A stretch of DNA of 64,000 nucleotides, from contig NZ_LR214950.1 of the NCBI RefSeq assembly GCF_900660495.1, forward strand, positions 558,001 through 622,000. Reading direction: 5' to 3'. Numbering within the stretch: the first letter of the stretch is position 1; each line of letters starts with the position of its first letter. This DNA comes from Mycoplasmopsis gallinacea (GTDB taxonomy: Bacteria > Bacillota_I > Bacilli_A > Mycoplasmatales > Metamycoplasmataceae). Made by a program: the position numbers and the translations under genes. The notes beneath the pieces are model-generated. The model saw nothing but the letters and a program-made list of their open reading frames with translations, was not told where the DNA came from and did no database searches. Shown piece by piece: positions 1 through 15,507 of the stretch.

Positions 1-2856
1 AAAATTAACGATAATTTAAAGCGTGAATTAAATAGTCATAAAATTGCATATCAAAACAAAATTAAAGTTTTAAAAGACTCAATAAGCAATTTAAACTTTG
101 CTAAGAGCATGACCAAAATGCTTAAGAAAGAATTATCTAAGCTTAGAAAAAGTAAAAATCAGTTACTTAAATATGCTAAAGATTTTGAATATTCACTTAC
201 TAAAACAACTGATGAACTCGAAATCAAAAAAGATAAAATAAAAAACTTAATTAATAAAACTGCTCTTGATGAACATGAGTTATTTAAAAAATATGCTATT
301 TTTTCAATTATTTTAATTTATATTCAAAAAAATGAAGATCGAGAATTCAAAATCGATAAAATCAAACAATATTTAGTTGATGCTGAAGTTAACTTTATAA
401 ATAAATTAAATAATCCGGATCAATTTTTCAAAGATATTTATTTACAATTGGAACAAAAAAGATCTTATTTCTTAGAAAATCAATCACTTTTAAAAGAAAA
501 ATATTTAAAAAGTTACAAATTGCAAAAACAACTTTACGAAAACGAAAAATACAACATAAAACTTTCAGCAAGACAGAAAATTTTAGAACTTGAATTTGAG
601 TATAATGAAAAATTCGCTTCAAGCAGAAAAAAAGTCTATGAATATAGAGATGCAGCAAAAGAAAAAATTGCGAAGCATAAACAAGAAATTTTAAATGTTG
701 AAAATAAAAATATTTCTCATCTAAAACAACTTAAAAGCAATGGAAAAGCCAATATAAAAACTCTTAAAATTGCTTATAAAAACAATTTGAAAAATATAAG
801 TGCTAAAGCAATTGAACATATACAAAATAATTTTGCAGAATTTTTAAATAATAAATTCGAAGGTGAAAATTATGCTTCTTTATTTTTGGAAAATAAGAAT
901 CTTAACCTGGTTCAAAAATCCGCTTCAAGTGAAGATTTAATTTTAATTAATATTGCTTATAAATATTATTTCAGCAAAACCAACTTATATGCTGTTAAAA
1001 AAGAGTATAAAAATCTTTTTAAAGCTAAATTTCTACAAAAACAGTCTGCAATACTTTCTAAATATACTTATGAAGGAAAATTCAAAAAAGAAGTTTCTGT
1101 CGCTTTAAATGAATATGTAATTGATAGTGATTCAACTAGATTAAAATTTTTAAACGAAAAAATTGAAGCTATATATGAGCTTGAAAAACTCAAAATTACT
1201 AATGCATTTGAAACTGAAAAACAAAATTATAAAAATAAAAAACAGATTCTTAAAAAAGAATATAAAAATCAATTAAAAGAATTAATAACCAAAAAGAAAA
1301 ATAAAGAAATTTCTGAGCAAGCTGTTAAAAACAAAAAAACAGAATATAAAATTTTATATAAAGAAGCTCTTTATTCTTTAAAACTTGAATCAAATGTTTC
1401 TAAAAATAAAGAAATTTTAAAAACAAGTTTTTGAAGAAAACTTGCTGAAAATAAGGTTAATCGAAAAATAAAAGAAAGTAAAATTAACGAAGCTCAAAAA
1501 TCTATCCCAACAGAATGTATTAAAACAATTAAGTTTTGAGCCTTTATTTTAGGATTTATTTTACCTGGGCTTCCTGAAATTATCTTCTTTAAGCAATATT
1601 TAAAAGGTGCTATTTTACTTATTGTTTCTACTTTAATTTATTCACTAATAATTCCATTTACATTTGGTGCTTATTGAGACAAAATGGGTGGAATTCCTGG
1701 TCTTAGCGACCTTGGTGCTAGTGTGCACCATTTAACAAAAAATAACTATAATTTTGCCGATGCTCGTTATTATCTTTTTGGTGGTGTTATTTCAGTTATT
1801 TTATTTGTAATGAGTTTTATTTACTTACTAGTCAGTGCAATTAGTGCTTATAGAGTTGCTAAATATATGCAACAAGGTTCAAGACCAAGTTTATGAAGTC
1901 ATACTAAATATTGATTAAATACTAGTGGTTTTCCTTGAATGATTTCTCTTGTTGGGTGAATTTTAATGATTTTTATCGTCGCAACTCCCGTTATCACTTC
2001 TGTTCTTATTTCATTTACAAATTACGGATTTAATCATGAAGCTCCTACAAAAATTGTGGAATGAGTTGGACTTAAACAATGAGGAAGTTGATGAACTTAT
2101 CGTAAACTTGATTTAATTACATCTATTTCTCACGTAATTACATGAACATTAATTTGAACATTGTTTTCAACTCTTATTCCAATTGGACTAGGAATTATAA
2201 TTGCTATTTTAAATAATAATAGTCGAATCAAAGGTAAAAAAATATTTAGATTAATCTTCATTTTACCATGAGCTATACCAGCTTTCGTTACTCTTACATT
2301 TTTAAGAAACTCTTTCCAAGCTGGTGATACAAGTTATATTAACTTAATTCTTCTAAAATTAGGAATTATTAGTAAATCAGTTGACTGACTAAATAAAATC
2401 ACTACAGCAAGAATTTTGGTTATTTTAGTTCAAACATGAATTGGTTATGCTTGAATATTTATGTTAGTAACTGGTAATTTACAATCAATTTCTAAAGATA
2501 TTTACGAAGCAGGTTCAGTTGATGGTGGAAAAAATAGACAATTATTCTGATATTTAACTCTTCCATCTCTTTTAGCTTCTATTGCCCCAATGTTGATAGG
2601 TCAATTTGTTGGTGCATTTAACAACTTCACCACAATTTCTCTTTTCACAGGTGGTGGACCACTTTACGAAAATTCAACTTTCTTTAAAGAAGGTGCTACT
2701 GATATTATTATTTCATGAGTATATAAATTCACAACTGGTGCAATCCAACTTGATGGAAACCAAGCTTTTGCAGCAGCGCTTGTAACACTTGCATCATTAT
2801 TTAGCATTGCTCTTGCTGCTCGTGGATTTATTAAATCAATGTCAAGGAGGGATTAA
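1..2856 (+). CDS. Sugar ABC transporter permease, MalF-type, with long N-terminal coiled coil (5' end outside window)
   Basis: The frame is open from the first base to TAA at 2854-2856 (951 residues visible) with TGA read as Trp. Roughly the first 510 residues are Lys/Glu/Asn-rich and look like a coiled coil. The C-terminal part is a membrane domain with several hydrophobic segments and the permease EAA loop (DIYEAGSVDGG, about nt 2500-2530, followed by LP). This is a MalF/UgpA-type binding-protein-dependent permease that would pair with the MalG-type protein downstream and the MalK-type ATPase to import malto-oligosaccharides or a related sugar. It overlaps the next start by one base (TAATG). 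The coiled-coil part is not a usual feature of MalF; what it does is unknown. The true start lies upstream of the window. Confidence 0.85.
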
Positions 2857-3812
2857 TGTTTAATTTATTTAGAAATTCTTTTTATAAAAGCAACACAAAC
2901 AAAATTAGAATTAATGAACGAAAATTAGCGCCTAAAAGAATTAATTTTAATGAATCAGACTATAAACCTCCTACAACAATGGAAATAATTTGATTATTTT
3001 TCAATTATTTAATTTTAATTTTTTGAGCTTTAATTATTTTATTCCCTATTATTTCACTTGTTATTGCTGCCTTCAATACCAATAATCCAAGGTATATTGC
3101 AATTACACCTTTTAAATTTGGTTTTGATAATTTCCGTTATCTTTTTAATTCTGAACGTAGTTTATTTTTAAGATGATATGGAAATACTTTATATATCTCG
3201 GTTCTTACAATGCTTATTTCTACATCTGTAGTTGCACTTAATGCTTATGCATATTCTAGATTTAAATTTGCTGGTTCTAAGCACTCTCTTACAATCATTA
3301 TGTTCTTACAAATGATTCCCGCAACTTCATCATTAATTACTTTGTTTATGCTTGTAAAATTAGGAGATTCAGTTGGCATCTCTCCTGTTTCTATGTTAGT
3401 TATTATTTATTCTGGTGGTGCAATTTCAGCTAATACATTTATGCTTAAAAGTTACCTTGATACAGTAAGTAAAGAACTTGATGATTCAGGAAAAATCGAT
3501 GGATGTAATAACTGAGGATTGTTTTTCAGAATTTTACTCCCAGTTATTAGACCTGCTCTTATAATGGTGGCTCTTTGATCATTTTTAACACCATTTACAG
3601 ATGTTATCTTGCCTAAATTTGTTCTTATTGAAAACTCAGATAAAACACTACCTATTGGTTTAGATACATTTCTTAATGCTGAACCAAAACATATTAATGC
3701 AGGTGCTTATGCAGCAGGTTCTCTTCTTGCATCACTCCCAGCGTTTTGCTTATTTATGTATCTTCAAAAATATATTGTTGGTGGTCTTAGTGATGGAGCC
3801 GTGAAAGGATAA
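2856..3812 (+). CDS. Sugar ABC transporter permease, MalG-type
   Basis: 318 residues with internal TGA Trp codons. A cytoplasmic N-terminus of about 45 residues is followed by about six hydrophobic segments. The EAA loop reads KELDDSGKIDGC with a following LLPVIRP, typical of the MalG/UgpE family. The ATG at 2856 overlaps the stop of the MalF-type gene and has GGAGG just upstream inside that gene, so translation is probably coupled. It should form the membrane channel with the preceding permease. The C-terminal end LSDGAVKG matches the family, where the end reads G(L)..GAVKG. The substrate is inferred as maltodextrin only from the glycosidase genes downstream. Confidence 0.9.
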
Positions 3813-3815
3813 AAA

Positions 3816-5024
3816 ATGTGATTTAAAAAACAAAATAAAAATGTTGATTCTAATTTAGACCTTGATATTTCTAGTGGTTTTGAAACAATAGATTTAGACA
3901 AATTAGTTAGTGAAGTAGGACAAGTTTATAAAGAAAGTAATGGTGCTCATATTAATTTAGTAAATATTTCTAAAAAATATGAAGGTAATGAAAAATACAC
4001 ACTTGAAAATATTAATTTAGAAATCAAACCAGGTACATTTTGTATCTTTTTAGGTCCATCTGGTTGTGGAAAAACAACACTTCTTAGAATGATTGCAGGT
4101 CTTAATTCAATTACCAAAGGAGATCTTCTTTTTAACAACAAAAGATACAACAATTTAGCTCCTAGTGAAAGAAATATAGCAATGGTTTTCCAATCTTATG
4201 CTCTTTATCCACATATGAATGTATATAACAACATTTCATTTGGATTAAAAATGGCAAAAGAAAGAAAAGATATTATTGATCGAAGAGTTAAAGATGTTGC
4301 TAAAATTTTAAAAATTGAAGATTATCTTTATCGTAAACCAAAAGATCTTAGTGGTGGACAACGTCAAAGGGTAGCAATTGGTAGAGCTATTGCTCGTAAA
4401 CCTCTTGTGTTCTTAATGGATGAGCCACTTTCAAATCTTGATGCAAAACTACGTGAAAGTATGCGTAGAGAAATAGTTAATATTCATAGAATGCTTAATA
4501 CAACAAGTATTTATGTTACACACGATCAACTTGAAGCAATGACTATGGGGGATCAAATAGTTGTGTTTAATGATGGAAAAATTCAACAAAGTGGATCAGG
4601 AAGAGACTTATATTTCAAACCTGCTAACCTATTTGTTGCCAAATTCATCGGTTCTCCAACAATGAATACTTTTGATGCAATTTATGAAGATGGACTTATT
4701 AAATACAAAAATTTATTTGCTTTTAATGTTGATAAAGAAGTTGCTGATAAATTAAATGAAAATCAAAAATTAGAGATTGGTTTTAGAAGTGAAGACATTA
4801 AAATTTCTAACCAATTCTCTGAAAATAGTATTAAAGGAAAAATTAACAATATTGAACTTATTGGTAAAGATCAACTTATTGCCGTAACTATTGATTCAGA
4901 TACTGAATTTATAATTAATGCGCCAAATGATGTTTTCTTTAATTTATATCAAGAAGTTTATATTGAGTTTGTAAATTCGAGAATTCATATCTTTGACAAA
5001 GAAAGTGAAAATCGTGTTAACTAA
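3816..5024 (+). CDS. Sugar ABC transporter ATP-binding protein, MalK/MsmK-type
   Basis: 402 residues. An N-terminal extension of about 45 acidic residues precedes the ATPase domain. Walker A is GPSGCGKTT, the Q-loop is VFQSYALYPHMNVY, the signature is LSGGQRQR and Walker B is VFLMDEPLSNLDAK, with an H-loop in VTHDQLEAMTMGD. The C-terminal ~130 residues form the TOBE-like domain seen in MalK/UgpC/MsmK, which often serve several sugar importers. Only three bases separate it from the MalG-type gene. The next gene begins inside its last codons. Confidence 0.93.
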
Positions 5025-5709
5025 ACATTTAAATAAAACTCGTGATTTCTTTTTAAATAATTCATATTTAAAAAGAAAAATATTGTTGTTATTAGTAAGT
5101 ATTTTTTCTTTAATATCTCTTATCTTATTATCTATTTTATATATTAAATTTAAACAAAGAATTGATGAAGAATTCGCTTTTTTGTCTGGTTCATTTTTTA
5201 GTGAAGCTGAGAAAAAATCTTATGAATCAAATCCAGAAAAGTTTCTTTTATTTAAGGAAAATAACTCACGAAGTTTTCAACTTCTTAAAATTTTTTCAGG
5301 CTTGAATTTTTCACTTATAACATTATTTAGTTTAAATGTTATTATTACTGCAATAATGATTGTTTATTTATTGAAAAATAAAGACAATGGAGATTATTTA
5401 TTTAAATATATTATTTTAATTTCTTCATTAACTTTTATTTTAACTTTCTTCTTAATTTCTCTTCAACCAAGCGAAACATCAAGGATAGAACAAATTGTAG
5501 TAGGTAATAATAAAATGAGAATAACCGTAACTATGCAAACAATGAGTTATATGCTTGCTTGAATTACTTTGTTGCTCTCTTTCTGTTGCCTTACATTTTC
5601 AATTATGGCAAAACGTAGATATGGATTCTTAACAAAAGATATAACATTAAATAAAAAAGAAATAGAAACTCAGCAATTAAAAGAACAAATTAATGAAATT
5701 TTAAATTAA
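5005..5709 (+). CDS. Membrane protein of unknown function in the sugar ABC operon
   Basis: About 234 residues; one TGA Trp codon near residue 186. I see about four hydrophobic segments (near residues 25-50, 95-120, 125-150 and 185-205) and a charged C-terminal tail of about 35 residues. The loop between the first two segments is about 45 residues and polar. The start is uncertain: GTG at 5005 or 5014, or TTG at 4993, all overlapping the end of the ATPase gene, and none has a strong ribosome-binding site. Its position suggests co-expression with the transporter. I do not recognise the family. A terminator follows the stop. Confidence 0.65.
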
Positions 5710-5717
5710 ACAATTTT

Positions 5718-5750
5718 AATAACAGCAAGAAGTTTCTTGTTGTTATTTTT
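5718..5750 (+). terminator. Rho-independent terminator of the sugar ABC operon
   Basis: AATAACAGCAAGAA pairs with TTCTTGTTGTTATT (one G-T pair) and is followed by a run of five T. It lies just after the membrane-protein stop and separates the transporter genes from the GH13 gene. Confidence 0.75.
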
Positions 5751-5810
5751 AATATATAAAATTTTTATTTATCATATCAAGAATTTTAATTATGACTTAT
5801 TTATAAGTTA

Positions 5811-5816
5811 TAAAAT
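5811..5816 (+). promoter_or_regulatory. -10 box of the GH13 gene
   Basis: TAAAAT lies 8 bases before the ATG at 5825, downstream of the terminator at 5718-5750. Transcription would begin at or next to the start codon. No clear -35 box is seen. Confidence 0.5.
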
Positions 5817-5824
5817 TTCAAATT

Positions 5825-7567
5825 ATGAAATTCCTTAATTTAGTAAAACAATTTTTATGAGAATGACAATATAAGAAAATAGTTAAAAAACAAAAGCGAA
5901 ATTTTTTCGCAAATTGAGATAATCCGAAATATTTCGATAAAAAATGAAATTTAGATTATAAAAATATCGATATTAAAGATAGAACCATTCAAAATAATGT
6001 TAAAACAATAGGTAGTAATGTTGTTTATCAGGTTTTAGTCTATAATTTTGCAGACGGAAACAATGATGGAATTGGTGATTTTATCGGTTTAAAAAACAAA
6101 ATTCCTTATTTTGTTAATTTAAAAGTTGATCAACTTTGATTAAGTCCGATCCATCCTTCAACTAGTTATCACGGTTATTCTGTTATTGATTTTTGTGATG
6201 TTGCCGAGCAATTAGGTGGAATGAATGCTTTCTTAGACTTTTTAGATGAAGCGCATAAAAACGGAATCAAAGTTTATTTAGATATGGTTTTTAATCACAC
6301 TTCATATGAACATCCTTGATTTCAAAAAGCATTGTTAGGTGATAAAAAATACGAAAATTTTTATCGCTTTACAGAAAATCTTTACGATGAAGACATAAAA
6401 ATAGACACAAATACACATCGTAAAAGATATCCAAATTTAAATCAAAATATTTTTGGAACTAACAAAAAATTTCTTGGTCGCTTTTGAGCAGGTATGCCTG
6501 ATTTAAATTTAGATAATCCTGACGTTATTGATCAACTTATTGCAATTCAAAAATTCTGAGTTTCACTTGGTGTAGATGGCTTTAGATATGATGCATATGC
6601 TGAGTATTTTTCAAGTGAGATAGAGACAAAAAATAATTTTAATGAAAGTAAAATTTTTGCACTTTTAAGAAAAGAAAGTGAAAAAATAAATCCAAATATT
6701 TTTATGTTTGGAGAATGACTTGAAGATGGAACAAAAGCATTAGAATATTCAAAATTTAATGATGAAAAAGCTCTTGATACAAGTTATGATGGAATGCATT
6801 GAAAAGAAAAAATAGATGTAAGAATAAACTATGAAAATTTATTAAACTTAGTTAATAAATATAGTCAAAATAGTAGCGATTGAATGCCTTTTTTATCAAA
6901 TCACGATGTTATGAGATGACTTGATAATTACCGACAAAAATTTTTAAAAATTAAAGAGAATAAGTTATTAAAGAAAAAACCAAGCGCTAATGAAATTGAT
7001 GCATTAAAAATAGCAATTTTTGTTCTCTTAGCAATGCCAGCAAGACCTATTTTGTATTACGGAGATGAACTGGGTTATTTTGGAACAAGAGCATATGGCG
7101 ATCCGGCATTAAGAGAGCCAATGATTTGAGATAATAAAAATGAAATTTGTCAAATACAAGAAACAAAAATAGATTCATTGAAATCAAAAGTTCTTGCTAC
7201 AAGCGCTCTAACTTTACCTTGCGTTGAGGAAAATATTTCTAAAAATGATTCTATTTATGAATTAATTAAATTTTTGAATGAATTAAGAATAAAATATCCA
7301 TTTTTATCTCTTACTGATCCTACAACAATTGATGATCCAAAAGAATATGTAGATTGTGAAGACTATTCAAGCGTAATTATTAGAAAACATAAAAATACAA
7401 TTTTGATGTTTGTTTATAAAAATGATTTTTCAGAAAATCATATTGTTAGAAAAATTTCTAGAAAATATAATTTCAAGTTAATTTATAGTTACAAATGTAT
7501 AAACAGAACTTGAGGAATTGAGATGAATAAAAATAGTATGGCTATTTTTGAATTAAAAAGGAAGTAA
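5825..7567 (+). CDS. GH13 family glycosidase (alpha-amylase/neopullulanase-like)
   Basis: 580 residues; many TGA Trp codons. After a basic, Trp/Lys-rich N-terminus of about 45 residues the GH13 barrel starts (VYQVLVYNFADGNNDGIGD). The four conserved regions are visible: DMVFNH, DGFRYDA with the nucleophile Asp near residue 256, FGEW with the acid Glu, and LSNHD. The family cleaves alpha-1,4 (sometimes alpha-1,6) glucans. No signal peptide is evident, so a cytoplasmic role on imported maltodextrin is likely. Its own -10 box sits 8 bases before the ATG. The ROK kinase gene starts one base after its stop. The exact specificity cannot be read from motifs alone. Confidence 0.88.
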
Positions 7568-7568
7568 A

Positions 7569-8447
7569 ATGAAAAAAGCAACAATTGATATAGGTGGAAC
7601 AAATACTCGTTTTGCTATTTTTGAAGATAACAAAATTATCTTTAAAGAAAAATTTTTAACCAATAAAAACAATTACAAAGAAACATTAGATAAACTTATT
7701 GAATTAATAAATTTTCATAACATAGAAAATTTAGCACTTTGTATCCCTGGGCCTGCTAATTATAAAGATGGTGTTGTTTATGAAACACCAAATTTACCAA
7801 GTTGAACCAATTTAGACGTTAAAAATTACCTTCTTTCGAAGGCAAAAATTAATAAAATAATTTTTCAAAACGATGCAAATGCAATGGCTTATGCAGCTCA
7901 TAAAAAATATAACGATGCAGTAAATGGGTACACTCAATTTTTTACTATAAGCACAGGATTTGGTGCTGGTTTAGTTATTGAAGATAAAATAATTAATGGT
8001 TTTAATTTTCAAGCTCAAGAAATAGCTAAAATGCCTACAGGAAATAAGTTGGATAATTATTATCATCTTTCTCCTTATGCTGCTGAATTATATGTATCTG
8101 GTACAGGTTTTGAACTGCAAGCAAAATCACAAGGACTGCAAAAAAAAGCGAAAGAAGTACTTGATGATTATCATTTAGGTATAAACTATGCTGTGAAAAT
8201 AATTGAAAACGCAATTGAAACATTAGCAAAAACAATGGCTTGTAGTTGTGCATTAATTAATCCAAATTTAATTGTAATTGGTGGAACTGTTGCTCAAAAT
8301 GCACCTTTTATAATTCAAAAAGCTTTTGTTAAATTGAAAGAATATGTGTGAAAAACACAATATGACAATTTAAAATTAATTATTGATGATAGCGGTGATG
8401 ATTTAGCTTTAATTGGTCTTGATTTATTATTAGAAAATTATTTGTAG
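7569..8447 (+). CDS. ROK family sugar kinase (probable glucokinase)
   Basis: 292 residues. The N-terminus has the ATP phosphate motif DIGGTNTRFAI, and CIPGP, FQNDANAMAY and STGFGAGLVIEDKI match ROK sugar kinases, including the catalytic Asp in the NDAN motif. The usual ROK His/Cys zinc site is missing: where a typical protein reads GEIGH followed by a CxCGxxGCxE motif, this one reads QEIAKM and then a stretch without cysteines before YVSGTG. In context it would phosphorylate glucose released by the glycosidases and by the GH65 phosphorylase. N-acetylmannosamine kinase is an alternative ROK role, less likely among these neighbours. Confidence 0.82.
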
Positions 8448-8470
8448 CTCGTAAAACGTATAAAATTTAT

Positions 8471-8476
8471 TATAAT
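8471..8476 (+). promoter_or_regulatory. -10 box of the gntR-type gene
   Basis: Perfect TATAAT ends 8 bases before the ATG at 8485, so the mRNA would start about at the start codon. No Shine-Dalgarno sequence fits between them. Confidence 0.65.
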
Positions 8477-8484
8477 ACATAATT

Positions 8485-9180
8485 ATGAGTGATATTAAAG
8501 AAGAAAATAAAACAAAAGTTAATAAAACGGATATAGTTGCTGGGTATTTAATTGATTTAATTCAAAGCGGGAAAGTACCTGTTAATAAAATAATGCCATC
8601 AGAACATCAACTCATGTATCGTTTCGGATGCTCTAGAAGTGTTGTTATTGCTGCATATTCAAAATTACAAACCTTGGGAGCTGTTTATTCAATTTCAAAA
8701 AGAGGTTATTTTGTTGCTGAAAATTTCCATAATTTAGTTAAACCTCTAAGTTATTTGATAGGTTCAGATAAATGTAAAGGGAAGGAAGTTGTTGAAGGAA
8801 AAAAACTTCCTGAATGAATCTTTGACAAAAGAATTATTTTTGTGGAAGATTTTAGAGAATTTGATAAAAAATATTTTAAAAATAACAATTTAATTGGTGT
8901 TTCTAAATATTACATTTCAACAAAAAATTTAAAAGAAAATGAAGTTATCGATCTAGAAAACTCGCTAATTGATTTGCTAATCGATCGTAATGCAATAAGT
9001 AATATTATTTATGATTTAAAATATGAAGATGATCCTTACTTTGGGTTTAAAAAAATTGTTGTTGTTTATTTTTTCGGATATGATGATGACTCAATTAGTT
9101 TATCTGGAAAATTTTGAATCCACCCCGATCATTTTAAATTTAATCATCAGGAATTTTCTTTAAAAAAAATAGTTAAATAA
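8485..9180 (+). CDS. GntR family transcriptional regulator (HutC/UTRA type)
   Basis: 231 residues; TGA Trp codons at 8815 and 9115. The N-terminal ~75 residues form a winged helix: IMPSEHQLMYRFGCSRSVVIAAYSKL followed by a wing ending ISKRGYFVAENF. The rest resembles a UTRA effector domain (SKYYISTKNLKENEVIDLENSL and the C-terminal beta strands), which usually binds a small sugar or sugar phosphate. It stands alone between the kinase and the debranching enzyme, with its own -10 box and its own terminator, and probably controls the surrounding maltodextrin genes. Effector and operators are unknown. Confidence 0.82.
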
Positions 9181-9203
9181 GACTTTTTAAAAGTCTTATT
9201 TTT
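9175..9203 (+). terminator. Terminator of the gntR-type gene
   Basis: AATAAGACTTTT and AAAAGTCTTATT form an inverted repeat ending in T-rich sequence. It overlaps the stop codon of the regulator. Confidence 0.8.
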
Positions 9204-9273
9204 ATTTGCCCGTTTTTTAGGAATAAAAGTTTTGGAAATAGTTTAAAAATTGCATTATAAATTAAGACATTTT

Positions 9274-9307
9274 TGTAAAAATTCATGTAATTATATTAAT
9301 TTTTACA
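9274..9307. promoter_or_regulatory. Inverted repeat upstream of the debranching enzyme (possible operator)
   Basis: TGTAAAAATT at 9274-9283 is repeated in inverted form at 9298-9307 with 14 bases between. It lies between the regulator and the gene it may control. A role as a GntR operator is inference; in such AT-rich DNA the repeat may be chance. Confidence 0.3.
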
Positions 9308-9375
9308 TCTTGATATATTAAGAAAATAGCTCTATTTTACTGATAAAAAAATAATAGTTTTAAAATTTAATTAAT

Positions 9376-13137
<3,762 letters not shown>

Positions 13138-13138
<1 letters not shown>

Positions 13139-15507
13139 TGAAATATTTAAAATACGATCTTGAAAACAAGACAATTTCACAAATTAAATTTGATAAAAAT
13201 GTAGTTGCTAAAACAGAAAGTATTTTTGCTTTAGGAAATGGATATTTAGGAATAAGAAGTGCTGATGAAGAAATTACTGCATATAACAAAGAAGATTTTT
13301 TTGTTAATGGTATTTTTAATAAAGATGCACCAGATGAAGTTCCTGAACTAGCTAACTTAGCAGATTTAATGAGCACTAACATTTATTTTAATGGAGAAAT
13401 TTTTGAAGTTTCTAATAATGATAAATATTTAAAAACATTGCATATTAAAGATGCTTTTTTATCAAGAGAAGTAGAAGTTTCTAGAGGAGAAAATAAATTT
13501 TTACTTAAATTTGAAAGATTTGTATCTCAAGATAACTTAAACGTTTATGCCCAAAAAATAAGTGTAAAAGTGTTAAAGGCTGCTTCAGATGTTTCTTTTA
13601 CTATCGAACCTCAAATCAACGGCCAAGTAACAAACACAGGAACCCAACATTTTAAAGAAGGGATTAAAAAACGTCCTACTCTTGAATCGCTTACAATGCA
13701 TCAAGAAACCACTCTTAGCAAAAAATATGTAGTTCATAATTTAATAACAAAAGCGTTTTTAAATGGGACACAAATTCAGGGTGGAAATGATGATTATGTA
13801 ATTGACATTAAAAGAAGATTGATTAAATTTAAAATCAAGCAAAAATTAAAAGAAGGTGATGAATTCACACTTGAAAAACTTATGTCTGTTCATACAAGTG
13901 TAGATGATAAAAAGTCTATTCTTAAAAAAGAAAAAGTAATCCAAAATGCAGAATTAATGCATAATGAACTTTTAAATGAAAGATACGATAATTTAAAAAA
14001 CAAATCTATTTTAGCAGCTAAAGATAAAATTTGAAATCAATTTGACGTTCAAATTAATGGTGATAATGAAGCTAAATATGATCAACTTGCATTAGAATTT
14101 GGTATTTTTCACTTAAATTCTTTTGTCCCTAAACATTCGACTAATTTAAATGTAGGTGCAAAAGGTCTTTCAGGGGAAGGATACCAAGGACATACATATT
14201 GAGATACTGAATTTTTCATTAATCCTAACTATCTTTTCACTAATCCTAAAGTTGTTAAAAACTTATTAACATATAGATATAAAGGGATTAAAGGTGCTCG
14301 TGCAAAAGCGAAAGAGATAAAGGAAAGAAAAGAAGAAAGTAATCTTGAAGGAGCACAATTTCCATGAGAAATGGCTTGACCAACTGATGGTGAAGTATGT
14401 CCATATTGAGGACAAGCAGATGTAACAACAGGAATTCAAGTTCCAATTGCATCTAGAAGACAAGAAATTCATGTTTCAGCAGATGTAGCATATGCTATCG
14501 ATCAGTATTTCAATATAACTGGTGATTTAAAATTTATGGAATCTATGGGTTATGAAATGATAATTGATACCGCTTGATTCTACACAAATAGAGCCGAAAA
14601 ACAAATTGATGGAACTTATCAAATTAAAGATGTAATGGGGCCTAATGAGTATAAGGGGAACATAGATAATAATGCATACATAAATAGAATGGCTAAATAT
14701 AACATTGATTTAGCTATTCATTATATTAGAGATTTAAAACAGAACAATTCGAATTTATGAAAAAAAATAATTTCAAAAATCCCTTATAAAATTAATGTTT
14801 TAAAAATGCAAACTGTTTCTAAAGGATTGGTTCAACAAGATCCTAATGAAAATTTAGTAATTGCAGAAAATGATCAATTTTTAAAATTACCAAAAGTGGA
14901 TGTTTCTCCATTTCAGATGCTTGGTGATGCTGGGAAAAAACTTTTCAGCACAAAAGAAGGACACAAAAGACTTTGTTCACAACTTGTTAAACAAGCTGAT
15001 GTTGTTCTTTTAACAATGCTTCTTCCACAATTTTATTCTAAAGAAATTAGAAAAGCAAATTTTGATTATTATGAACCATTAACAACTCACGATTCATCAC
15101 TTAGTGCTGCAACATACGCAATTGAAGCAGCTAGACTTAAAATGATTCAAAAATCATATGAATTATTCAAATATGGAATTAATATTGATCTTGGAACCAA
15201 TATGCATTCATCTGATGCTGGAATTCATGCAGGATCACTTGCAGCAATTTGACAAATGATAGTTTTTGGTTTTGGTGGAATTGATTGACATGATGGAAAA
15301 TTATTCATTGATCCTTTATTGCCAAAAAATTATGAATCTTTAAGTTTTAAAATTCAATTTAAAAAAGTTTGATTAAATATTAATGTTTATCAAGATCATT
15401 TTACAATTAACACAATTAAACCTAAAACAATGGTAGAGGTTTATATAAATAACAATAGAGAAAGAATTACAAATACAACAAAGAAATTCGGAGTTAATCG
15501 TGATTAA
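13138..15507 (+). CDS. GH65 disaccharide phosphorylase (maltose/kojibiose phosphorylase type)
   Basis: 789 residues, the normal length for GH65. The N-terminal beta-sandwich starts KYDLENKTISQIKFDKNVVAKTES. The (alpha/alpha)6 barrel carries GHTYWDTEFFINP, the catalytic acid motif VMGPNEYKGNIDNNAY, THDSSLS and DAGIHAGSLAAIW, the last two forming the phosphate pocket. The enzyme splits an alpha-linked glucose disaccharide with phosphate into glucose and beta-glucose-1-phosphate. The adjacent beta-phosphoglucomutase, which overlaps its end by 8 bases, and the ROK kinase would convert both products to glucose-6-phosphate. Maltose is the most likely substrate by context; kojibiose, trehalose and nigerose cannot be excluded. 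Confidence 0.9.

Noticed and set aside
1432-1434. Apparent stop codons (TGA) breaking the permease and many other genes
   Set aside because: TGA falls where conserved Trp is expected in many genes (for example YNWGYDP of the pullulanase and QWGN of TyrRS), so it is Trp in this genome. Only TAA and TAG were treated as stops.
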